Assembly: GCF_010500815.1 (NCBI RefSeq)
Contig: NZ_JAAAMG010000021.1
Span: 39,159 to 103,158 of the forward strand
Reading direction: 5' to 3'
Length of the DNA: 64,000 nucleotides
Source: Jiella pacifica
GTDB lineage: Bacteria > Pseudomonadota > Alphaproteobacteria > Rhizobiales > Rhizobiaceae
Below are positions 1 to 8,360 of this stretch, piece after piece (position 1 is the stretch's first letter; each line of letters begins with the position of its first letter). The notes under the pieces were generated by a model that worked only from the letters and a program-made list of their open reading frames with translations, was not told where the DNA came from and did no database searches. A program made the position numbers and the translations under genes.

Positions 1-639
1 GGTGGCGTAGAGTTCGACGAAATCCTGCCGCTCCAGCCACTCGCCGGGCACGTCCTCGCCGAAGGGCCCCGAGGAGCCCGCTGGAAACCGGTGGGAGATC
101 GCCGGGTCGTCAAGCGTCGGAACGCGCGACTGGTCGAGCAGCTTGAATCGCTCGTAGCCGGCCCGCGACAGGGTCTCGACATAGTCGAAGCCGAAGCGGC
201 AATCCTCGACGCTGACATAGGTCGGCCTGACCGGGGCTTCGGCGAGCTGGTCCAGCACGATCCCGTCGACGCCTTCGACGTCGATCTTGAGATAGTGCGG
301 CACGCCGTAGCGCTGGAACAGTGTGCCCAGCGTCACGGCGGGAACCCTCACCGGCCGGGTGGCGGTGTCCTCACGGCCGGCCCAGCCGGGCTCGATGCTG
401 CTCCAGTGATCGTTCGCCTCGTTGACGAGGAAGGTCACCTCGCCCTCGCTCGAAAAGATCGCGGCTTCGACGATGGTGAGGCGGCCCGATTCGATCGCTT
501 CCGCAAAGCGCCGGCGGCATGTCGCGACGAGGTCGCCATTGGCTTCGAGGGCGACGACGGCAAATCCCTTGGCGAGATAATAGGCCGTATCGTCGCCGTT
601 GTTCATCCCGAGATCCATGACGAAGGCTTGCGTCTTCAT
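1..639 (-). CDS. FkbM family methyltransferase (3' end outside window)
   Basis: The protein reads leftward from an ATG at 639 and stays open to the window edge, so at least 213 residues are present and the C-terminus is missing. FkbM proteins are SAM-dependent O-methyltransferases, often acting on sugars of surface glycans. The SAM-binding strand with an acidic Gly-Asn loop (VMDLGMNNGDDT) lies at the very N-terminus, and the family motif KIDVEGVDG follows near residue 120. The start overlaps the stop of the upstream FkbM gene as ATGA, so the two are probably translated together. The acceptor sugar cannot be told from sequence. Confidence 0.85.
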   Translation of the reverse strand, partial: MKTQAFVMDLGMNNGDDTAYYLAKGFAVVALEANGDLVATCRRRFAEAIESGRLTIVEAAIFSSEGEVTFLVNEANDHWSSIEPGWAGREDTATRPVRVPAVTLGTLFQRYGVPHYLKIDVEGVDGIVLDQLAEAPVRPTYVSVEDCRFGFDYVETLSRAGYERFKLLDQSRVPTLDDPAISHRFPAGSSGPFGEDVPGEWLERQDFVELYAT

Positions 640-1841
640 GAGGTCAGGCGCTCCTTCGGGATGGCATAGACGACGGCGCCGGTGCCGCAATAGCCGTGGC
701 TGCGCATCGACACCGCATAGTCTTCCAGGGTCCGCATCAGATGAAGCGGCGTGTCGATCAGGCCGGCGGCGTCGTGATAGACGGTGGCGATCAGGATCGG
801 CCGGTTCCGCGCGATCGTCTCGCCCGCACCTTTCAGCGCATCCAGTTCGCCGCCTTCCAGATGCAGCTTGACGACGGTCGGGTCGAGGCCGAGCGCGTCG
901 ATGGTCGTGGCGTCGCGCTCCATCTGACCGGTCGGGGCGATCTGCGAGGCATAGCCGAGACCGTGATGAAAGCGCACCGGTCCCGGCCGATCGCTCAGCA
1001 CTTCGTCGAGAATGGTGACGCGGCTGTGCAGATCGGACGGCCACGTCTCGCTCGCAGCTTTCAGCATCCCCAGGCTGCCGGGATCGGGCTCGATCGCCCA
1101 GAGCCGCTCCATCGCGCCGTTGAAAGCCCCGAAGAAGCGCGGCACCAGCTCGCCATGATGGGCGCCGCTGTCGAGGATGCGCTCGCCGGGACGGATGGCG
1201 CCGAGAACCTCCGGAATGAAAAAGCGGTCGCCGGTGGTGACGGGTGCCTCCGGAAAGTCCCACTCCTCGCGGGCGAGCCGCCAGGCGGCGAAGCGCAGGT
1301 AATGAGCGCGGGAGTGATCGTCGGCAAGGCCGTTCAGAACGTCGCCGGCATCCTCGATCGCCGCCGGACCCAGCGGGTATGCGAACCAGCCGTTCGACAG
1401 AGGATGGCGATGGCGGAAGCCTTCGGCGACGTCGTAGAAGGGGACCACCGCGCCCCAACCCTCGGCGAGCAACTGGTCGCGCAGGGGCACGAAGGGCGCA
1501 GTCACGATCGAGACCGCGAGCAGCGCCTGCGACCTGGCGTCGGAAGGAACCTCGTCCGGACGAAGCACCGGCAGGCCACCCCATTCCGGCGCCCCTTGTT
1601 GGGCTTCGGCATTGCGGTCGACGACGCCGGCCACCTCCTGGCCGACGAAGTCGCAGTGGGTCCGGGCGAGCCGGCCGAGATTGCCGGCGCCGTAGAGCCA
1701 GAGATCGCGTCCTCGGGCAGCGACTGGCCCACCGGCCGGGGCGCGGCGATTGGCCTCGCCAAGGAGGGCGAGGGCCGTCGCCGGGTCCGGCAGGGCGTGG
1801 AAGGTCCGGGCGGCGGATAGGCCCGAGAAAGCGGCGTCCAT
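636..1841 (-). CDS. FkbM family methyltransferase with N-terminal Rossmann-like domain
   Basis: This 401-residue protein has two parts. Residues about 45-150 resemble a nucleotide-binding fold (GAGNLG at 51-56) of the kind appended to sugar methyltransferases. Residues about 200-400 form an FkbM SAM-methyltransferase with a binding loop near RILDSGAHHGE and the sequence VVKLHLEGGELDALKG in place of the usual KID-E-G-E motif. The predicted role is methylation of a glycan or glycolipid precursor in the cytoplasm. It is the first gene of a two-gene leftward unit and is divergent from the epimerase gene at 1969. The substrate is unknown. Confidence 0.8.
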   Translation of the reverse strand: MDAAFSGLSAARTFHALPDPATALALLGEANRRAPAGGPVAARGRDLWLYGAGNLGRLARTHCDFVGQEVAGVVDRNAEAQQGAPEWGGLPVLRPDEVPSDARSQALLAVSIVTAPFVPLRDQLLAEGWGAVVPFYDVAEGFRHRHPLSNGWFAYPLGPAAIEDAGDVLNGLADDHSRAHYLRFAAWRLAREEWDFPEAPVTTGDRFFIPEVLGAIRPGERILDSGAHHGELVPRFFGAFNGAMERLWAIEPDPGSLGMLKAASETWPSDLHSRVTILDEVLSDRPGPVRFHHGLGYASQIAPTGQMERDATTIDALGLDPTVVKLHLEGGELDALKGAGETIARNRPILIATVYHDAAGLIDTPLHLMRTLEDYAVSMRSHGYCGTGAVVYAIPKERLTS

Positions 1842-1968
1842 CTGATCGTCCGGGGCTCGAATTGAAGTCCCTTATGGCGAACCGGTCTCGCGCAGAGCTT
1901 GCGGCCCGGCGGAAAAGATGGAACGGAGCCTCGGTGGAAAGACTTCAAACAACTTTGTGATGCTGACG

Positions 1969-2910
1969 ATGTCCCTGACGGCCACCCAGCCAAAGCGCGT
2001 TCTTCTGACGGGTGCGACGGGTTTCGTCGGCCGGCATATCCATCGGGCGCTCATCGAAGACGGCCATCAGGTGCGGGTGCTGATCCGCCCCGGTTCGGCC
2101 GATCGCCTCGCGGCGGCGGCGGACATCCTTGAGACCGCCGATCTCTTCGCCGAAACGTTTCCCCATCTCGTGGCCGCCTGCGAAGGCGTCGACACGCTGG
2201 TTCATGCGGCCTGGTTCGTCGAGCCCGGCCGCTATCTCGAAGCCGAAGAGAACCTTGCCTGCCTTTCCGGCAGCCTGGCGCTCGCCCGTGCGGCGGTCGA
2301 GGCCGGCGTCGCTCAGGTGATCGGCATCGGCACCTGCTTCGAATATCAGCTCCCGTCCGACCGCCTCACGGTCGACTCGCCGCTGAGGCCGGAAACGCTC
2401 TATGCCGCGACGAAGGTCGCGCTGTTCACGGCGCTGGAGCGCTATTTCGCTGGAAAGCCGGTCCGCTTTTCCTGGGCGCGGCTGTTCTATCTCCATGGCG
2501 AGGGCGAGCATCCGAACCGGCTCGTTCCCTATGTCAGGGCCTGTCTTGCGGAGAAGAAGACGGCAAAGCTCTCCGCCGGCACGCAGCTGCGCGACTTTCT
2601 CGACGTCGCCGAGGCGGGGCGGATGATTGCCAGCATCGTATCGCGTGAACAGGCTGGCGCAATCAACATCTGTTCAGGTCGCGCCATCACGCTCCGGGCC
2701 TTCGTCGAGGAAATCGCCGAGGAAACCGGTCAGCGCGATCTGCTGGAATTCGGCTCGGCGCCCTTGCGTCCGGGTGATCCGGCGGCCGTCGTCGGCGTGA
2801 GCAATCTCGCGCCCCTGGTTCCCGAACGAGCGATACACGATGAAAGCCGAGATCAAGCCGCGCATCAATCTCGAGGACCGGACCCGTCTCGAGACGGTCA
2901 TTCCACTTAA
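1969..2910 (+). CDS. NAD(P)-dependent sugar epimerase/dehydratase (extended SDR)
   Basis: An extended short-chain dehydrogenase of about 313 residues, likely acting on a nucleotide sugar. The NAD-binding motif TGATGFVG lies at residues 14-21, and the catalytic YxxxK appears as YAATK after a DSPLRPETL stretch. The chosen ATG sits just before the first beta strand; in-frame ATGs at 1918 and 1960 are alternatives and none has a clear ribosome site. The last 24 or so residues overlap the next gene by 71 bp and lack the GW-P-Y ending usual for the family, so the C-terminus looks altered. It heads a rightward unit with the radical SAM and glycosyltransferase genes. Confidence 0.75.
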   Translation: MSLTATQPKRVLLTGATGFVGRHIHRALIEDGHQVRVLIRPGSADRLAAAADILETADLFAETFPHLVAACEGVDTLVHAAWFVEPGRYLEAEENLACLSGSLALARAAVEAGVAQVIGIGTCFEYQLPSDRLTVDSPLRPETLYAATKVALFTALERYFAGKPVRFSWARLFYLHGEGEHPNRLVPYVRACLAEKKTAKLSAGTQLRDFLDVAEAGRMIASIVSREQAGAINICSGRAITLRAFVEEIAEETGQRDLLEFGSAPLRPGDPAAVVGVSNLAPLVPERAIHDESRDQAAHQSRGPDPSRDGHST

Positions 2911-3913
2911 GACGCCGTTCATCGTCTTCGTCGATCCGGCCAGCGCCTGCAATTTCCAGTGCACCTTCTGCCCGACCGGCCATCGCGACATGATCCGCGA
3001 TACCGGCCGCTATCAGGGCGCGATGAAATACGAATTGTTCCAGAAGATCGTCGACGACCTTGGGCAATTCGACAAGCCGATCAAGGTCCTGCGGCTCTAC
3101 AAGGATGGCGAGCCGTTCCTCAACAGGCGCTTTGCCGACATGATCCGCTACGCCAAGCAAAGCGGCCATGTCGACTATATCGACACCACCACCAACGGCA
3201 CCTTCCTGACGCCGGATCGGCTCGGCCCGGTGCTCGAAGCCGGCCTCGACAAGATCAACATCTCCGTCGACGGCATGAATCGCGAACAGTACCAGCGCTT
3301 CACCAAGGCGAATTTCGACTTCGAAGGCTTCGTCACGAACGTCCGCTGGCTCTACGAGAACAAGGGCGACTGCGAGATCGTCGTGAAGATCCCCGGGGAG
3401 CTGATCACCGAGGCGCAGCGCCAGGAGTTCTTCGACACCTTCGGCGATCACTGCGACCGCATCTTCATCGAGAATTTCGCCCCCTGCTGGCCCGAGTTCG
3501 ACATCGAGGCCCATACCGGCATCAAGATCTCGACGGGCATCTATCAGCAGACGATCGGCAATACCGATACCTGCCCCTACATCTTCTACGGCTATTCGGT
3601 GAATGCCGACGGCCTGGTCAGCTCGTGCTTCCTCGACTGGGAGCGCAAGCTGGTCATCGGCGACGCGCGCGTCCAGTCGATGAAGGAGATCTGGAACTCC
3701 GACAAGATGAACGCGCTGCGGCTCCAGCATCTTGAGGGCCGGCGCTGCGACAACGGCGTCTGCGGCGGCTGCGGCCAGCTCACCCACTGCCTGCCCGACA
3801 ACATCGATCCCTATCGCGAGGAGCTGCTCGCGCGGTTCCGGCAGAAGGTCACGCTCGATCCCTCGGTGCCGGCTCCGGGCGGCCTGAGGCGGCTGCCGGA
3901 AGCGGCCGAATGA
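2840..3913 (+). CDS. radical SAM/SPASM domain protein
   Basis: A 357-residue radical SAM enzyme. The 4Fe-4S/SAM motif CNFQCTFC occupies residues 37-44. A C-terminal Cys-rich SPASM-type segment (CSC-like site, then CDNGVCGGCGQ and a final Cys) would bind auxiliary clusters. Such proteins in glycan loci carry out radical chemistry on sugars or on peptide or lipid parts; the substrate here is unknown. The gene lies between an epimerase and a glycosyltransferase, and its stop overlaps the next start as ATGA, which supports a shared role in building one glycan. Its start overlaps the epimerase end by 71 bp. Confidence 0.8.
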   Translation: MKAEIKPRINLEDRTRLETVIPLKTPFIVFVDPASACNFQCTFCPTGHRDMIRDTGRYQGAMKYELFQKIVDDLGQFDKPIKVLRLYKDGEPFLNRRFADMIRYAKQSGHVDYIDTTTNGTFLTPDRLGPVLEAGLDKINISVDGMNREQYQRFTKANFDFEGFVTNVRWLYENKGDCEIVVKIPGELITEAQRQEFFDTFGDHCDRIFIENFAPCWPEFDIEAHTGIKISTGIYQQTIGNTDTCPYIFYGYSVNADGLVSSCFLDWERKLVIGDARVQSMKEIWNSDKMNALRLQHLEGRRCDNGVCGGCGQLTHCLPDNIDPYREELLARFRQKVTLDPSVPAPGGLRRLPEAAE

Positions 3914-5172
3914 AAATCCTCCACGTCGCGGCCCATCTCGGCGGCGGCGTCGGCAAGGCCCATGCCGCGCTCGCTGAAGCCCGGCGGGACATGGGATCGA
4001 CGGAGCGGCACGGCTTCCTCCTTCTCGAACGGCCGGAAGATCAGCGCTTCGCCGAGAGCATCGCGGCGGCGGGCTCAGAGGTGGTCGTCTGCCCGTCGAA
4101 GGCCGAGACCATCGGCCTCGTCGCCGAGGCGGACATCCTCCAGATCGAATGGTGGGGCCATCCGCGGATCTACGAATTCCTGGCGCGCACCGCCTTGCCG
4201 GCGCACCGGCTGGCGCTCTGGTGCCATGTCTCGGGCCTCGCCCCGCCGGTCATTCCGGCGGCCCTGTCGCAGCTCGCCGACAGAACCGTCTTCACCTCGC
4301 TTTGTTCCTTCGAGGCGGCCAATCTGCAGGTCGCGATCGCCGATCGGCGGGAGGGGTTTGCGGTGGTAAATTCCGGCTTCGGCTTTCCCGCCCGCTCCCA
4401 TTCGTCGAGGCCGCAAGATGGCGAGCTCGCCTTCGGATCGCTCGGCACGCTGGATTTCGCCAAGCTCCATCCGGGCTTCTTCGACGTCGTCGACATGGCG
4501 ACGCAAGATCTGCGCGTCCGCCTCTTCGGGCGTGTCGATCCGAATGGCGCGGTCGCGGCCAGGGCGGCGGCCATGCGCGATCCGGCGCGGGTCGTCTTCG
4601 AAGGTCATGCCGAAGACCCGGCCGAGGCCCTCGCCGGCCTCGACGCCTTCCTCTACCTTCTCACCCCCGACCATTACGGCACCGGCGAAAACGCCCTCGT
4701 CGAGGCGATGTCCCTCGGCCTCTGCCCGCTCGTCCTCGCCAATCCGGCGGAGCGAGCGATCGTCACCCATGGCGAGACCGGGCTCGTCGCGACGAGCATC
4801 GAGGATGCCCGCCGCTGGCTCGACTGGATGGTCGAAAATCCGGACGCCGTCGCAAGGCTCGGGGCGGAAGCCGCGCGCCGGGTTGCCGCGAGCCATTCGC
4901 CAAGGGCCAGCGTCGCCGCCTTCGCGGCGATCCACGCGGGTCTCATGGAAGCGCCGAAGCGGCCGCGCAACTTCGTCGAAGCGCTCGGGGAGACGCCGGC
5001 AGAGTGGTTCGCCACGAGCCTCGGCGGCCCGCTTGCGGCGGCAAAGGCGCGGCGCGACCGCGCCGTCGCGCAGCTCCTGGCGCCGACGCCTGCCAAGGGA
5101 AGCCTCGGCCATTTCAGGCGATGTTTTCCCGGCGACACCGGGCTCGCGCAGTTCTCCGCGCGCCTGCCTTAA
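3910..5172 (+). CDS. glycosyltransferase, GT-B fold
   Basis: A 420-residue protein of the GT4-like type. The C-terminal nucleotide-sugar-binding half has the typical E-x7-E region (GENALVEAMSLG) after a DAFLYLLTPDHYG strand, and a VVFEGH segment marks the second Rossmann domain. The N-terminus opens with LHVAAHLGGGVGKAHAA, the glycine-rich acceptor-side loop of GT-B enzymes. It is translationally coupled to the radical SAM gene. The last 70 residues are basic and carry no recognised motif. The donor and acceptor are unknown. It converges with the methyltransferase gene at 5240. Confidence 0.8.
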   Translation: MKILHVAAHLGGGVGKAHAALAEARRDMGSTERHGFLLLERPEDQRFAESIAAAGSEVVVCPSKAETIGLVAEADILQIEWWGHPRIYEFLARTALPAHRLALWCHVSGLAPPVIPAALSQLADRTVFTSLCSFEAANLQVAIADRREGFAVVNSGFGFPARSHSSRPQDGELAFGSLGTLDFAKLHPGFFDVVDMATQDLRVRLFGRVDPNGAVAARAAAMRDPARVVFEGHAEDPAEALAGLDAFLYLLTPDHYGTGENALVEAMSLGLCPLVLANPAERAIVTHGETGLVATSIEDARRWLDWMVENPDAVARLGAEAARRVAASHSPRASVAAFAAIHAGLMEAPKRPRNFVEALGETPAEWFATSLGGPLAAAKARRDRAVAQLLAPTPAKGSLGHFRRCFPGDTGLAQFSARLP

Positions 5173-5239
5173 AGGACAGCCGTCACGGTCGGCCGGCTGC
5201 CTCGCCAGTCGGTCAGGTTCCGCGTTGCAGCCCAAGCGG

Positions 5240-6430
5240 CTACGCCAGCACGAGGATGTCCTCGGAGGGCCAACCGAGCCTTTCGGCCTCCGCGGCGATC
5301 GGATCCCCGGCCATGTAGGCGCAGACGACGAGCCCTTCCGAGCCCTGCGGCGGCGCGGCCGGTCGGATGGGGAGCCCGTCCACCGTCAGATCGTGCTTGC
5401 CGCGGTTGCGGTCGAAGAGGCGGACCGGCTGGCGCTGCGTCAATTCCGCACCGAGCCGCGCCCAGAGATTGAGGAACTCGAGGCTGATACCCCAGAAGGC
5501 CAGGCGCTCATGGCGTCCGGCGAAGGCCCTGACGGCTTCCGCCTGTTCGTCGAAGGCGCGGGTCTCGGCGCCGATATGGTCCGGCAAGGCGTCGTGCGGC
5601 GCACCGGCGGGGTCGAGCGCGATAGGGCTTTGCGTCTTGCGGGCGATGACCATCAGTGACGGATAGGCCTTGCCGGCGCGCATCGGCATGTGCGAGCGCA
5701 TCGCGCGCTGGACGGCGAAGCCGTTGCGCGCCAGGATCGCCGCCAGCGACGCCTCGGTGAAGTGATAGACGTGCTCCTTCATCGCCAGCCAGAACATCGT
5801 GCCGACCCGGGCTTCGCCGGCGCCATAGTCCGGCGCGTCCGGCACCTCGACGAACAAGAGCCCGTCGTCGGCGAGGACCCGGGAAGCCTCCTTCAGGACG
5901 GCGTCGGTGTCGAGGATGTGCTCGAAGACGTGCAGATAGGACAGCATCGACTGGCTGGCGTCGGCGAGCGGCAGGTCGAGCGCGCTGCCGCCCTTGGCCG
6001 AAACGCCGGCCTCGCGCAGCGTCCGCAGGCTGGTCTCGTCGAGATCGACGCCGAGAAGCGGCAGGCGAGGGTGCCGGGTTCTCAAATGACGTAGCATGCC
6101 ACCCCGCGAGCAGCCGACGTCGACGAGGCCGGCGCGGCCGATGATCTCGCCGAGATCGGGCGCCAGAAACTCGTCATAGCGCTCGTAGCGGAAGAGGTCT
6201 TCCGGCGTATTGCCGCCGACACCGACGCCGGTCATCTCCGCATAGATGCAGTCGTCGGCGTAGTGCCGGGCGATCTCGGCGTCGGAGAGCCCGGTATCGA
6301 CAACGCCGAGGCCGCAGGCCCGGCAGTGGCGGATGACGCCGGAGCGCGAGAACAAAGATCCGTCGAAGTCGCGGAAGGCGATGTCCGCGATCGGGCGGGC
6401 GGTCTCGCCGCAGGCGTGGCAACACGTCAT
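5240..6430 (-). CDS. class I SAM-dependent methyltransferase with N-terminal zinc site (sugar C-methyltransferase-like)
   Basis: A 396-residue protein. The N-terminus has two CxxC pairs (C4/C7 and C36/C39) that likely bind zinc. A class I methyltransferase core follows with LVDVGCSRGGML near residue 105 and a LLFVEVPDA strand. The C-terminal 100 residues begin FWGISLEFLN and look like a second Rossmann-type domain. This three-part layout is that of NDP-sugar C-methyltransferases of branched-sugar pathways. It ends the leftward block that starts with rfbF and rfbG, so methylation of a CDP-4-keto-6-deoxysugar is a reasonable inference; an O-methyltransferase is the alternative. Confidence 0.75.
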   Translation of the reverse strand: MTCCHACGETARPIADIAFRDFDGSLFSRSGVIRHCRACGLGVVDTGLSDAEIARHYADDCIYAEMTGVGVGGNTPEDLFRYERYDEFLAPDLGEIIGRAGLVDVGCSRGGMLRHLRTRHPRLPLLGVDLDETSLRTLREAGVSAKGGSALDLPLADASQSMLSYLHVFEHILDTDAVLKEASRVLADDGLLFVEVPDAPDYGAGEARVGTMFWLAMKEHVYHFTEASLAAILARNGFAVQRAMRSHMPMRAGKAYPSLMVIARKTQSPIALDPAGAPHDALPDHIGAETRAFDEQAEAVRAFAGRHERLAFWGISLEFLNLWARLGAELTQRQPVRLFDRNRGKHDLTVDGLPIRPAAPPQGSEGLVVCAYMAGDPIAAEAERLGWPSEDILVLA

Positions 6431-6522
6431 CGAATGGCGTTCCTTGGCGGATTCGGCGCAGATAAAGTGGATCGCGTCGGGTCCCGGTTGGGCGACGGAT
6501 GCGGGAGGGCGGCCCGGTTCCG

Positions 6523-7833
6523 TCAGAGCGGAAAGTTCACCTCGATGTCATGGGCGCTGACGACGAGGCCGGTCTCGAAGCCGGCCTCGAGGAGGTCCCG
6601 CCGCATCGCCTCGTCGCGGACGAAGGCAAAGGTCGTCTCCGGTGCTTCGCCTCCGGTCAGGGCCTCGCCGCTCACGACCGCGATGTGCGGCTTCAGGCCC
6701 AGGTCGCGGAGATCCGTCTCGAACGTCGCGATGTCCTCGATGCCGAAGACGGCCAGACGCTCGACCTCGGCGATGCCGTTGGCCAGTTGCGCGAGGATCT
6801 GCGCCTTGAGGCGTGGCAACAGCGTGTCGAGACCGGCGATGTTCTGGACGCTGGCGGGATTGAGGTAGCTGAGCCGGGCGATCAGCTCGTAGGCTCGCAG
6901 ATAATCCCGCCGCCCGAGCCAGAGCCGCAGCGAGACGTGCATGCGCAGGTGCAGGAAATGGTCGACCATGCCGCGGAAGATCGAACCGAGCTCGCGGTCC
7001 GGCGTCAGCCCGTGCCGCTTCAACAGGCTGAAGATCATGAACTCGATGCCGCCGCGGAAGGCATCCCAGTTGTGGAGATTGTCGTGGGTGCCTTCCTGAT
7101 GCCGGTTCGGCATCACCGGCGTCAGCGTCACCGAGCGGTAGTAGGGGACGTCGCGAAAGGCGATCGGTCCTTGCGAGATCATCGTCGCGAGATAGGCGAA
7201 GGCCCAGTAGCAGAACTGCGGCGCCGAGACGAGTTGGCGCACGGCCTCGGCCCGATAGATCGCGATCTCCGGCATGACGTGGTGGTCGACCAGCATCTTC
7301 AGGAGTTCGATCTCCTGGCCCGGCGCGAACAGCTGAACCGGCTTCGGCAGCCGGAAGAACTGACCGTGGGCCTTGCCGGCTTGCGCGTCGTAGATTTCCC
7401 AGGGCGTATAGAGCGCGCGGATCTCCGGATTGTCCCGCATGAAGCGGATATTGTCCGCCAAGGCCTCGGGAATGATCAGGTCGTCGTCGGCAAGATAGAC
7501 GAGGAACTCGCCGCGGGCATGGCGGAAGGCGCTGAAGAGGTTCGACAGGCGCTTGTTTTCCTCCTGCCGGAAATAGCGGATCGGCAGGCCCTCGGCGATG
7601 AAGCCCGCGACGATCTCCGGCGTCTCGTCGGGCGAGCAATTGTCCGAAACGACGATCTCGTAGGAGAAGTCGAAGGCCTTCGCGACTTCCCGGATATGCG
7701 GGAACAGGTGCCTGAGGAAGTTCGCCCGGTTGTAGGTCGGCACGCAGATGCTGAGGACGACGTCGGTGGACGCGTCGGCGTTCGCCCTCGGCTTTGCGGT
7801 GGACAGCTTGGCGGGATCGACGATGATGTTCAT
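6523..7833 (-). CDS. glycosyltransferase family 2
   Basis: A 436-residue GT-A glycosyltransferase. The N-terminal signature is LSICVPTYNRANFLRHL, followed by VVSDNCSPDETPEI and the metal/nucleotide site YLADDDL. The open frame continues upstream, but the ATG at 7833 overlaps the stop of the epimerase gene (ATGA) and directly precedes the conserved domain, so it is chosen. About 180 C-terminal residues lie outside the catalytic core and include segments of unknown role. It should transfer the sugar made by the rfbF-rfbG products or add a neighbouring residue. Confidence 0.85.
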   Translation of the reverse strand: MNIIVDPAKLSTAKPRANADASTDVVLSICVPTYNRANFLRHLFPHIREVAKAFDFSYEIVVSDNCSPDETPEIVAGFIAEGLPIRYFRQEENKRLSNLFSAFRHARGEFLVYLADDDLIIPEALADNIRFMRDNPEIRALYTPWEIYDAQAGKAHGQFFRLPKPVQLFAPGQEIELLKMLVDHHVMPEIAIYRAEAVRQLVSAPQFCYWAFAYLATMISQGPIAFRDVPYYRSVTLTPVMPNRHQEGTHDNLHNWDAFRGGIEFMIFSLLKRHGLTPDRELGSIFRGMVDHFLHLRMHVSLRLWLGRRDYLRAYELIARLSYLNPASVQNIAGLDTLLPRLKAQILAQLANGIAEVERLAVFGIEDIATFETDLRDLGLKPHIAVVSGEALTGGEAPETTFAFVRDEAMRRDLLEAGFETGLVVSAHDIEVNFPL

Positions 7834-8360
7834 GATGCATAGTCCTCGGCGCTGGCGTCGCGCGGTGAAATGACTTGCGGCTCGGCAGGCCAGGCGATCG
7901 AAAAGGCGGGGTCGTCCCAGCGCACGGCGCGGGACGCCTCGGGCGAGTAGTTTTCCGAAACGAGGTAGAAGGCCTCGCAGTCGTCGGTCAGGGTCAGAAA
8001 ACCGTGGGCGCAGCCGACGGGGACGTAGAGGGCATTGCGCCGGTCGGCGTCGAGTTCGACGGCGACATGGGCGAGATAGGTCGGCGAATCCGCCCGCAGA
8101 TCGAGGGCAATGTCGAAGAGCCGGCCGCGGGTTGCGCGCACCAGCTTGGCCTCGCCCTTCGGCGCCTCCTGCCAATGGAGTCCGCGCAGCGTGCCCTTCT
8201 GCGGGTTGAACGAGGTGTTGGTCTGGACGAAGCGATCGACGAGACCCTTGGCCGCAAAGGTCTCGGCGCAGAAGGTGCGGGCGAAGATGCCGCGCTCGTC
8301 GACGAACGGGTCGGGCTCGACGACATAGGCTCCGGCGACGGCGGTCTCGACGAAACGCAT
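7830..8360 (-). CDS. rfbC: dTDP-4-dehydrorhamnose 3,5-epimerase-like protein
   Basis: A 176-residue cupin of the RmlC family, close to the usual length of about 180. It shows the expected run DERGIFARTFCAE, the core QTNTSFNPQKGTLRGLHWQ with the catalytic His region, and VPVGCAHGFLTLTDDCE near the middle. The neighbours are CDP-sugar enzymes, so the natural substrate is likely a CDP-4-keto-6-deoxyhexose rather than the dTDP sugar of rhamnose synthesis. No rmlA, rmlB or rmlD gene is present here. Its ATG is immediately downstream of the rfbG stop. Confidence 0.85.
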   Translation of the reverse strand: MRFVETAVAGAYVVEPDPFVDERGIFARTFCAETFAAKGLVDRFVQTNTSFNPQKGTLRGLHWQEAPKGEAKLVRATRGRLFDIALDLRADSPTYLAHVAVELDADRRNALYVPVGCAHGFLTLTDDCEAFYLVSENYSPEASRAVRWDDPAFSIAWPAEPQVISPRDASAEDYAS

